Source of the DNA: Sphingomonas sp.
GTDB lineage: Bacteria; Pseudomonadota; Alphaproteobacteria; Sphingomonadales; Sphingomonadaceae
Assembly: GCF_019749955.1 (NCBI RefSeq)
Contig: NZ_JAIEPC010000064.1
Span: 34,727-98,726 of the forward strand
Length of the DNA: 64,000 nt
Direction: 5' to 3'
Part shown: piece by piece, positions 56,971-64,000 of the stretch
Position numbering within the stretch: the stretch's first letter is position 1
Layout of the letters: the number at the start of each line of letters is the position of its first letter
Made by a program: the position numbers and the translations under genes
Notes under the pieces: model-generated
What the model saw: only the letters and a program-made list of their open reading frames with translations
Told to the model about the DNA's origin: nothing
Database searches by the model: none

Positions 56971-58770
56971 TTACTCGATCCGCCACAACTTAAGCGGCGA
57001 CTTCTTCGGCATCGCAATCGGCGTCAGCCACGCCGGCACCTGACCATCGGCGAGCCGGTCATAGAACCCGCCCTTGTTGCGCGATCGATAGACCGTCGAT
57101 TCGGCCATGTTCGGGCAGATCAGCAACAGCCGCGCGCCATGCGCCTTGGCAATCGCGCGGAACCGGTCGGGGCTGCCACCAAAGGCATGCTGCACATCGA
57201 GAATCGCGCCGCCATTGCGGTGATAGGGGCCAGCAATCGCGCTGTGATGCGTGACCGTGATCAAGCGCGGGCCGAGATCGATGAAGGTGAAGATCGTCTG
57301 CGGCGGCAGATGGTCGAGCGGCTTGAGGGCGGTGTAGCTGGGGCATGAGCCACTCGCACGGTCGATCGTCTTGGTGCGCGCGGTCGGCTGTTCGACCGGC
57401 AGCCATTTGACGACAAAACCGGCAAAGGCGCCCGACACGATCAGAAAACCGCCAACCGTGCCGAATACCCGCACCAGCATCGACCGGCTCTGCAGGAACC
57501 ACGGCAAGACGATCCAGGTCAGCGCAATCGTGCCGGGCACGCCGAGCAACTGCGCCGCCGCACTGGCGCGCGATTGCCACAGCAGCAGCCCGCCCGCCAG
57601 CAAGGTGAACAGCAGCACCCCGGCCCAGGCGGCAAAAGTCGGCTCGCCGCGCGCGCGCCATGTCGCGGTGATCGCGCCGACCAGCCCGATCACCGGCAGC
57701 ATGACCACCGGGAAATAGACGCGGAACGGATGGGTGTAGACCGGCTTGGCCTCACGGATATTGTCGAGCCAGTTGCGCTGGAGTTCGGGCGACACCTGCT
57801 CGGGCCGCCCGAGGCATTGCGGGAAGACTCCTGCGAAGCCCGCGATGATCAGCGCGCCCGCAACAACGGCCAGCCCGAACCGCGCCGGTCGCGATGCCGG
57901 ATTGAGCGTGCCGAGCAGCACCAGCAGCCCGCCCGCCGCGACCATCACGCTCAGCCACACCGGCGTCAGCGCGTCGCAGCGCAGCACGCTGTTCGCATAA
58001 GAGGCAAAGCCGAGATAACCGAGCGTACAGCCGATCGCGAGGCAGCCACCATAGACGGTCATGCGTGGCGCCTCGGCCCGGTCCCACACCCAGCGCAAAC
58101 CGATGATCGCGCCTGCACCCGCCGCATAGGGCAGCATCTCAAGCCCGGTCGACAGCGAAAAGGCACTCGCCAGCCCGACCACCGCGCCCCCGCGCCGCCG
58201 CGCCGGATCGGCCAGCCCCGCAACCGTCATCGCGAGCGATGCGAGCTGCCAGCCATGATGATCGATGCGTTCGGGCATGAACATCAGCAAGGTCGTGGTG
58301 CACAACAGCAGGAAGACGACCGCGAGCGGCCAGGCCAGCGGGTTCACCAGCCGCCGCACGGTGAAGGCGAGTGCCGCCAGCGTCACCGACATCGGCAGCA
58401 GCGGCGCGATGCCGCACGCCAGCCGCTCGGCCCAGAAAGTGCCGACGAAGGGCTTGAGCAGCAGGATCAGCCCCGCGATCGGCAGGTCGACAATCCGCGT
58501 CCAGTGGATGTCGAAGCCTGCGGGCGGGTTCATCCGATATTGGCGCAGATCATACCAATCCTGCCCGTTCAGCAGCGCGCGGACCTGCATCAGCCGCATG
58601 TTATCGTCGGTGTCGCTCAGCGACAGCCAGCGCACCGCGTTCCAGCCATTGGCGACGAACCACACCGCCATCACTGCCCAGGCGATCAGCGTCAGCGCGA
58701 GCCAATGCCGCTCAAGCACATCCCGGATGGCGGGCGCCAATCCCGGCGAGGCAGCGGTGTCGTCGCTCAA
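56971..58770 (-). CDS. GT-C-like polytopic membrane protein
   Basis: This 599-residue protein has about 11-13 transmembrane segments. An early loop, LSDTDDNMRLMQVRALLNGQ followed by DIHWTRIVDLP, resembles the first extracytoplasmic loop of GT-C transferases such as STT3, with paired acidic residues. A soluble C-terminal tail contains the THHSAIAGPYHRNG segment. It may be a glycosyltransferase acting on a lipid-linked sugar; this is inference. I used the TTG start at 58770 with GGGAAG upstream; no ATG near there fits. Confidence 0.72.
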   Translation of the reverse strand: MSDDTAASPGLAPAIRDVLERHWLALTLIAWAVMAVWFVANGWNAVRWLSLSDTDDNMRLMQVRALLNGQDWYDLRQYRMNPPAGFDIHWTRIVDLPIAGLILLLKPFVGTFWAERLACGIAPLLPMSVTLAALAFTVRRLVNPLAWPLAVVFLLLCTTTLLMFMPERIDHHGWQLASLAMTVAGLADPARRRGGAVVGLASAFSLSTGLEMLPYAAGAGAIIGLRWVWDRAEAPRMTVYGGCLAIGCTLGYLGFASYANSVLRCDALTPVWLSVMVAAGGLLVLLGTLNPASRPARFGLAVVAGALIIAGFAGVFPQCLGRPEQVSPELQRNWLDNIREAKPVYTHPFRVYFPVVMLPVIGLVGAITATWRARGEPTFAAWAGVLLFTLLAGGLLLWQSRASAAAQLLGVPGTIALTWIVLPWFLQSRSMLVRVFGTVGGFLIVSGAFAGFVVKWLPVEQPTARTKTIDRASGSCPSYTALKPLDHLPPQTIFTFIDLGPRLITVTHHSAIAGPYHRNGGAILDVQHAFGGSPDRFRAIAKAHGARLLLICPNMAESTVYRSRNKGGFYDRLADGQVPAWLTPIAMPKKSPLKLWRIE

Positions 58771-58831
58771 AACAGCTTCCCTCGCATCGTCCCGCGCTCT
58801 ACGGCAGCGCGCGTAAAGGGCAAGTTGAGAA

Positions 58832-59254
58832 ATGATCCGCCAGGCAGAGACGATGTTGCGCGACAATCCGGTGCTCGGCCAATTGCTGCGCTTCGGCATT
58901 GCCGGCGGGATTTCGACGCTGATCTATTCGGCGGTCTATCTGCCGCTGACGACCTGGGTGTGGCCGGGGCCGCGCGCGGTCTATGCGGTGCCCTTCGCCT
59001 TTGCGGTCGCGGTGACGGCGGGGTTCTTCCTGCACAGCCGCTGGAGCTTCAAGGGGCATGGGTCGCGCGATCCCGGCGCGGTGCAGCAAATCAAGTTCGT
59101 CGCGGTGCAGGCATCGGGCGTCGGGCTCAATGCGCTCGTCACCTGGGTCGGCACGGCGCTGCTCGGCTATCCCGCCTGGGCGCCGCTCTTGCCCGCCGTG
59201 CTGATCGCGACGATCTTCACTTTCATCCTCAATCGCTGGCTGGTGTTCGCCTGA
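58832..59254 (+). CDS. GtrA-family membrane protein
   Basis: This 140-residue protein has four membrane segments and the GtrA pattern LRFGIAGGISTLIYSAVYLP, FFLHSRWSFKGHGS, and a C-terminal TIFTFILNRWLVF. GtrA flips lipid-linked sugar for O-antigen or teichoic-acid modification together with a GT2 transferase. The matching GT2 is at 60122 on the opposite strand. The gene is divergent from the GT-C-like gene. Confidence 0.92.
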   Translation: MIRQAETMLRDNPVLGQLLRFGIAGGISTLIYSAVYLPLTTWVWPGPRAVYAVPFAFAVAVTAGFFLHSRWSFKGHGSRDPGAVQQIKFVAVQASGVGLNALVTWVGTALLGYPAWAPLLPAVLIATIFTFILNRWLVFA

Positions 59255-59266
59255 TGGGCAAGACGC

Positions 59267-60001
59267 ATGGATAGAATCGTCTACGACCGGATGGCGGCGC
59301 ATGATTCCACCCATTGGTGGTACCGCGCGCGCCGCGAGATATTGAGCGATTACCTGACGCGGCTGGGCGGGCTGCCGAAGAACGCGCGCATTCTCGAGAT
59401 CGGCTGCGGCACCGGGCACAACCTGCCGATGCTCGCGCGCTTTGGCACGGTTGAGGCGATCGAGATCGACCCTGCCGCCCGCGCGATTGCGAGCGAACGG
59501 CTCGGCCGCCCGGTCGGCGCGGCGCCACTGCCCGAGCTGCCGGGGATCGAACGCGGCGCCTATGATCTGATTGCGGTCCTCGATGTCGTCGAACATATCG
59601 CGGATGATGTCGCGGCGCTGGCAGCGATGCGCGATTGCCTCAAGCCCGGCGGCAAAATCCTGATCGCGGTGCCCGCGCACCAATGGATGTGGAGCGCCCA
59701 CGACGTCGTCAATCACCACCACCGGCGCTATTCGAAAGCGACGCTGGGACGCGCGATTGCAGCGGCGGGGCTGAAGCACAATGGGTTGCGCTGGTTCAAT
59801 TCGCTGCTGTTTCCGCTCGCGGCGGCGTCGCGCCTCGCCGGGCGGCTGACGGGCAAGGACGACAGCGACGATTCACCCCCGCCGGGGCCGGTCAATGCGC
59901 TGTTCGAGACGGTGTTTGGGCTCGAGCGGCATCTGGTGGGGCGGGTGCCGCTGACATGGGGGGTGTCGATCGTGACCTTGGCGTCAAAGGTGGGCGGATA
60001 G
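59267..60001 (+). CDS. class I SAM-dependent methyltransferase
   Basis: This 244-residue protein has motif I ARILEIGCGTGHNLPM, the acidic IEIDP loop, and LIAVLDVVEHIADDVAALAA with LKPGGKILIAVPAHQWMWSA. The C-terminal half has a helical region and possible hydrophobic segment. Type 11/12 family; the substrate is unknown. It lies 12 bp behind gtrA, so a glycan or lipid-linked sugar is a plausible target. Confidence 0.9.
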   Translation: MDRIVYDRMAAHDSTHWWYRARREILSDYLTRLGGLPKNARILEIGCGTGHNLPMLARFGTVEAIEIDPAARAIASERLGRPVGAAPLPELPGIERGAYDLIAVLDVVEHIADDVAALAAMRDCLKPGGKILIAVPAHQWMWSAHDVVNHHHRRYSKATLGRAIAAAGLKHNGLRWFNSLLFPLAAASRLAGRLTGKDDSDDSPPPGPVNALFETVFGLERHLVGRVPLTWGVSIVTLASKVGG

Positions 60002-60007
60002 CACTAT

Positions 60008-60099
60008 CCCGTTTGCCCTGAGCTTGTCGAAGGGCTGTTCTTCTTTTCCGCCGCTCGCAGAAGAAGGTCGGTGCTTCGACAAGCTCAGCACGAACGGGG
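60008..60099. repeat. REP-like palindromic repeat, copy C
   Basis: CCGTTTGCCCTGAGCTTGTC (start) and CTTCGACAAGCTCAGCACGA (near the end) are inverted arms around a TTCTTC-rich centre. The arms closely match copy A at 14790-14880. It lies in the 120-bp gap between two converging genes. Confidence 0.75.
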
Positions 60100-60121
60100 A
60101 GAGGTTTTCGAAAGCCTTAAG

Positions 60122-61141
60122 TTATTCCCCCGGCACAACCTCGCCACCGCTCACCGGCGCCACTTCAACCGCGTCTGCCTTAAACCCAAGCGTCGCCGTC
60201 CCACGCACCGGCCCCGCGACATCGGCCACCAGATACAGCGGCCTTCGCTTCGATTCGACATACAGCCGCCCGAGATACTCGCCGATCATCCCCAGCACGA
60301 ACATCTGCACCGCGCCCAGCAGCACGACGACGAGCATCGTCGAGGTCCAGCCCTGCACCGCGCTGCCGGTGAAGAAACCGATCGCAATATAGACGAACAG
60401 CAGCAGCGATGCGCCGGTCAACGCGAGGCCGACATGGCTCGCGAACCGCAACGGCGCGGTCGAAAAGCCCGTTACCGCGTCAAGCGCCAGCCGGATCATC
60501 TTGCCGAGCGGGTAATTGGTGTCGCCCGCGTGGCGCTCGGCGCGGTCATAGACGAAGGGCACCTGGCGGAAGCCGACCCAGGCGACCATCCCGCGAATGA
60601 AGCGCGCCTGTTCGGGCAAGCTGAGGAGTGCGTCGAGCGCGCGCCTGCTCATCAGTCGAAAATCGCCCGTGTCGAGCGGGATCGGCGTGTCGGTGACGCG
60701 GTCGAGCACGCGGTAGAAGGCCGCCGCCGTCACCTTCTTGAAAAACGTCTCGCCCTCGCGTTTGCGGCGCACGGCATAGACGACATCGGCGCCTTGCGCG
60801 GCCATCGTCGCGCGCATGTCGCTCAGCAATTCGGGCGGGTCCTGCAGATCGGCGTCTATGATCAGGATCTGCGCGCCGCAGCACAGGTCGAGCCCCGCCG
60901 TTAGCGCCAGTTGGTGGCCGTGGTTGCGCGACAGGTTGATCGCGACAAGGCGCGGGTCGCTCGCCGCCAGCCGCTGCATCACCGCCCAGCTCCCGTCCTT
61001 TGACCCGTCGTTGATCAGGACGATCTCATAATCCTCGCCCACCGCCGCCCGCGCCGCCGCCGACACGCGGGTGTGGAGCAAGTCGAGGTTGAGTTCCTCA
61101 TTATAGCAGGGAATGACGACGGAAAGCGCAGGGCGGATCAT
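60122..61141 (-). CDS. GT2 polyprenyl-phosphate glycosyltransferase (GtrB/DPM1-like)
   Basis: This 339-residue protein has the GT2 catalytic domain: LSVVIPCYNEELNLDLLHTR, then LIIDADLQDPPELL with the DxD-like DADLQDP, and RFIRGMVAWVGFRQVPFVYD. Two C-terminal membrane segments follow (from about residue 240), as in bactoprenol glucosyl- or dolichol-phosphate mannose-type transferases. Likely transfers a sugar to undecaprenyl phosphate for GtrA to flip. Confidence 0.92.
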   Translation of the reverse strand: MIRPALSVVIPCYNEELNLDLLHTRVSAAARAAVGEDYEIVLINDGSKDGSWAVMQRLAASDPRLVAINLSRNHGHQLALTAGLDLCCGAQILIIDADLQDPPELLSDMRATMAAQGADVVYAVRRKREGETFFKKVTAAAFYRVLDRVTDTPIPLDTGDFRLMSRRALDALLSLPEQARFIRGMVAWVGFRQVPFVYDRAERHAGDTNYPLGKMIRLALDAVTGFSTAPLRFASHVGLALTGASLLLFVYIAIGFFTGSAVQGWTSTMLVVVLLGAVQMFVLGMIGEYLGRLYVESKRRPLYLVADVAGPVRGTATLGFKADAVEVAPVSGGEVVPGE

Positions 61142-61181
61142 GGCGCCCCTCTAGCGGTCAAATCGTTCCGCGCAAAGCGTG

Positions 61182-62978
61182 TCACACCGCCGCCCGCGCG
61201 CGCTCCTCGACCAGCCGTTCGAGGATCGTGAGCGGCACCGCGCCGTCGCGCAGCACTTCGTGGAACTGCTTGATGTCGAACTTTGGCCCCAGGATCTTGC
61301 GGGCATTGTCGCGCGCGCGCAGCCAGCTGATATGACCGAGCTTATAGCTGCACGCTTGGCCCGCCTGCGTGCAGTAACGCTCGATCTCGCGCAGCGACCG
61401 GGGCCGGGCGAAGCCCACCGTTTCGACGAAATAATCGGTCGCCTGTTCGCGCGTCCAGCGCTTGGCGTGGATACCGGTATCGGCAACCAGCCGCGCGGCG
61501 CGGAACAGGAAGCTTTGCAGATAGCCCGCGCGCTCGACCGGGCTGGCATAGCCGCCAAGTTCGTCGGCGACTTGCTCGGCATAGAGCGCCCAGCCTTCCG
61601 AATAAGCCCCGAAGAACGACAGGCGGCGCAGCAGCGGTGTCTTGAGGCTCGCGACGACGCTCAACTGTGTGTGATGCCCGGGCACGCCTTCGTGATAGGT
61701 CAGCGACGGCAGCGTATATTTCGGCCAGTCGCCGACATCCTTCAGGTTGATGAAATAGATTGCGGGGCGCGACCCATCGAGCGAGGCTAGCCGGTAATAG
61801 CCATTCGACGCCCCGTCCTGAATCTCGACCGGCACGGCGCGGATTTCGAGCGGGGCCTGCGGCGGGTTGATGAACGCCTGCGGCAGCCTCGCGCGCATCG
61901 CCCGCACGCCTTCGTTCAGCCCCGCGAGCAACTCGGCGCGCCCTTCGGCGGTGTTGGCGTAAAGCTGTTCGGGCCGGGTGTTGAGCGCGGTGAGCCGCGC
62001 GCCGACCGAGCCTTGCGTCAGGCCTTGCGCGCGCAAAATCTTGTCGAGTTCGGCGCTGATCTCGGCGACTTGTTGGCGGCCGAGCTTGTGGACTTCGTCC
62101 GGCGTGAAATTGGTGGTGGTCGCCGCCTTCAGCGCATCGGCATAGATCGCGTCGCCATTGGGCAGTGCCCACAGCCCCGCTTCCTTGCGGCGCGGCAGGC
62201 CCTGCACCAGCGCGATCTGGCGGTCGAGCGCGGGATAGACCGAGTCGGATATGATCTTCGCCGCCCGCGCGCCCCAGTCGCCCGCGACGCCCGCTTTTGC
62301 CGCGCGGCTCGCGAGCGACAGCGCCATCGAGCTCGCCTCGGGTGCTGCCTTGCGCAGAGTGGCCATCTGGCCAAGCGTCAGCTCAATCGAAAAATCGGGC
62401 GCGACATAGCCGCGCGCGGCTTCCGCCTTTTGCACCGCGCTGTCCTGATCGAGCGCGGTGCCAAACGCCTGCAAGCGCGACAGATAGGCTTCGCAGTCAG
62501 CGGCATTCGCAATTGTGTGCGACGACGACAGGAAATCGGGCACTGAGAAATAGGCGCCGCCCTGCTGGAAAATGCGATAGGGGCGGATCGTGCTGCCAAT
62601 GCCATATTTGGCCTGACCGGTGATGCCGCTGGTGAGCGAATAGAGCACAACTTCGCGGTTGAGCTTGCCGCCCTTGGACAGCGTCGCCGGGTCGATCGCG
62701 GTGATATCGGCTATCGCCTGTTTCGCGCGCGCGAGATCCGCAGCGCGCCCCGCCAAGGATCGATCGTCGAGCTTGCCCTTCAGGCTGGCGCGCGCGCCTT
62801 TGTCGAGCCCGAGCTGCGTCGCCGACTCAGGATTGTCGTCGACATTGGCGTTGAAAATCTTGTCGAACAGCGCATCGAGCGCGGCATCGCCCGCCGGGGC
62901 GGCAGCGCGCAGCGCCCCGGGCAGCGTAGCAACAGCAGCGGCCACACCGCTGGCGGCCAGAAAGCGACGACGGTCCAT
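61182..62978 (-). CDS. DUF885-family metallopeptidase-like protein with Tat signal
   Basis: This 598-residue protein begins MDRRRFLAASGVAAAVATLP, a twin-arginine signal. The DUF885 domain contains the zinc-type HEGVPGHH (about 427-434), preceded by PSLTY and followed by SEGWALYAEQVADELGGY. The C-terminal KLGHISWLRARDNARKILGP is typical. AGGGGA precedes ATG 62978; the frame extends upstream but lacks homology. Substrates of this family are poorly known. Confidence 0.88.
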   Translation of the reverse strand: MDRRRFLAASGVAAAVATLPGALRAAAPAGDAALDALFDKIFNANVDDNPESATQLGLDKGARASLKGKLDDRSLAGRAADLARAKQAIADITAIDPATLSKGGKLNREVVLYSLTSGITGQAKYGIGSTIRPYRIFQQGGAYFSVPDFLSSSHTIANAADCEAYLSRLQAFGTALDQDSAVQKAEAARGYVAPDFSIELTLGQMATLRKAAPEASSMALSLASRAAKAGVAGDWGARAAKIISDSVYPALDRQIALVQGLPRRKEAGLWALPNGDAIYADALKAATTTNFTPDEVHKLGRQQVAEISAELDKILRAQGLTQGSVGARLTALNTRPEQLYANTAEGRAELLAGLNEGVRAMRARLPQAFINPPQAPLEIRAVPVEIQDGASNGYYRLASLDGSRPAIYFINLKDVGDWPKYTLPSLTYHEGVPGHHTQLSVVASLKTPLLRRLSFFGAYSEGWALYAEQVADELGGYASPVERAGYLQSFLFRAARLVADTGIHAKRWTREQATDYFVETVGFARPRSLREIERYCTQAGQACSYKLGHISWLRARDNARKILGPKFDIKQFHEVLRDGAVPLTILERLVEERARAAV

Positions 62979-63046
62979 CGATAATCCCCTTTGTTCGACC
63001 TTGTTGGGGACCAGCTTAGCCGCGCCTCTGCGGCTGGCAACCGGCT

Positions 63047-64000
63047 TCAGTCGCGCTCGACCATACTCACGGCGTCGGCGGCGCGCAGCGCGGCGATCAA
63101 CCGGGTCAAATGCGTCAGGTCGCGCACTTCGATGTCGATCAAATTGGTGTGATAGCCGGTATCGCGATTGTCGAGCCGCAGGTTGATGATGTTGGCCTTG
63201 TGCGCGCCGATCACCGTTGCGACCACGCCGAGCGCGCCGGGCTCGTTTTTCAACTGCACCGCGATCCGCGCGACCGCGCCTTCGGTCTTGTCGCCCCAGG
63301 CGAGATCGACCCAGTCGGCATCGTCGCTGTGGGTGAGCTTCGCGCAATCGATCTTGTGGACTTCGATCCCCTCATTGGGACGGCGCAAGCCCACGATGCG
63401 GTCGCCGGGCACCGGATGGCAGCATTCGGCGAGGTCGAAAGCAATGCCCGGCGTCAGGCCGCGGATCGAGATCGCGGCCATCGGCGCCGAGGGGGTCGCA
63501 TCGCCGAGCACCGCCGACGCGCCCGGCATCAGCGCATCCATCACTTCGCCATCGGTGAAGCGGCGCCGCGCAATCGCTTCCATCAGCGCCGCGCCGTCGG
63601 CGAGCTTCAGCCGCTTGGTCGCCGCGCCGATCGCATCATCGGCGAGCGTGGTCGGCAGCCGCTTGACGATCTCGTCATAGAGCTTCTTGCCGAGCGCCTG
63701 CGCTTCGTCGCGTTCCTTGATCCGCAAATGCCGCCGGATCGCCGCGCGCGCCTTGCCGGTGATCGCAAAGTTCAGCCAGTGCGGCTGCGGGCGCTGTGCC
63801 TTCGACCGCAGGATCTGCACCTGATCGCCATTGTCGAGATGCGTGCGCAGCGGCACCACGCGACCGTTGATCTTGGCGCCAACCGCCTGATCGCCGAGAT
63901 CGGTGTGGAGCGCATAGGCAAAGTCGATCGGCGTCGCGCCCTTGGGCAGCTGGATCAGCTCGCCGCGCGGGGTGAAGGCGAAGATGCGATCCGCATACAT
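63047..64000 (-). CDS. RelA/SpoT homologue, C-terminal part
   Basis: The visible 317 residues begin within the TGS domain (MYADRIFAFTPRGELIQLPK, ATPIDFAYALHTDLGD). A zinc-finger/helical region with EMC-type CHPVPGD follows, and a C-terminal ACT domain (NEPGALGVVATVIGAHKANI) ends the protein. The HD hydrolase and synthetase domains lie beyond the right edge. It should control (p)ppGpp as a bifunctional Rsh in alphaproteobacteria. The Met at the edge is internal, not a start. Confidence 0.93.
   Translation of the reverse strand: MYADRIFAFTPRGELIQLPKGATPIDFAYALHTDLGDQAVGAKINGRVVPLRTHLDNGDQVQILRSKAQRPQPHWLNFAITGKARAAIRRHLRIKERDEAQALGKKLYDEIVKRLPTTLADDAIGAATKRLKLADGAALMEAIARRRFTDGEVMDALMPGASAVLGDATPSAPMAAISIRGLTPGIAFDLAECCHPVPGDRIVGLRRPNEGIEVHKIDCAKLTHSDDADWVDLAWGDKTEGAVARIAVQLKNEPGALGVVATVIGAHKANIINLRLDNRDTGYHTNLIDIEVRDLTHLTRLIAALRAADAVSMVERD

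Overview
The window looks like a piece of a GC-rich alphaproteobacterial chromosome of the order Sphingomonadales. The signs are a 79-residue GapR (DUF2312), a DUF2093 gene, a large sphingomonad-type TonB receptor, dispersed palindromes carrying CTGAGCTTGTCGAAG, and many ATGA or TGATG gene overlaps. It is mostly housekeeping sequence with a few small accessory insertions. I see no prophage, insertion sequence, CRISPR array, tRNA or rRNA.

Layout. 1-3.8 kb: hicB-hicA behind ruvA (minus), then fhs and a secreted GH53 galactanase (plus). 3.8-4.2 kb: an intergenic stretch with a near-consensus promoter and a possible 55-codon ORF. 4.2-8.8 kb: minus-strand genes for a cystathionine gamma-synthase-like enzyme and the coupled run lgt-midA-GNAT-pgeF. 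8.8-14.6 kb: an acyl-CoA synthetase, an orphan molybdenum hydroxylase subunit, hemH and an acetoacetyl-CoA reductase. 14.6-15 kb: repeats and terminators. 15-19.1 kb: a glycine-zipper protein, a phytase-like esterase, rpmB, tadA and a CorC-type membrane protein. 19.2-22.7 kb: an unknown lipoprotein, a proline-rich VWA protein and a helix-hairpin-helix protein coupled to purD. 23.9-27.1 kb: xseA, DUF2093 and an M23 peptidase. 27.3-35.7 kb: a TonB-dependent receptor facing a methyltransferase and a TPR/2OG-oxygenase gene, then clpB. 35.7-41.1 kb: a penicillin acylase broken by one in-frame amber codon and an M16 metalloprotease. 41.2-48.3 kb: purEK, gpmA, an M14 carboxypeptidase, a lipoprotein, rpmJ, a HAD hydrolase and a Phd/PIN toxin-antitoxin pair. 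48.3-56.8 kb: pyk, DUF1244, an amidohydrolase, gapR, a HEPN-like gene, yebC, a repeat-bounded small gene, ruvC, argB, yggT, folD and marC. 57-61.1 kb: a surface-glycan group (GT-C-like membrane protein, GtrA, methyltransferase, GT2). 61.2-64 kb: a DUF885 metallopeptidase and the C-terminal part of a RelA/SpoT homologue.

Functional links. One-carbon and purine metabolism are well represented (fhs, folD, purD, purE, purK), although the genes are scattered. ruvA and ruvC are about 53 kb apart. Signals worth testing are the amber-split acylase, the receptor/TPR-oxygenase/methyltransferase group, the inverted repeats that supply both ends of a small ORF between yebC and ruvC, a candidate EcfG (general stress) promoter, a heat-shock-like promoter ahead of clpB, and the unexplained promoter and ORF at 3.8-4.1 kb.
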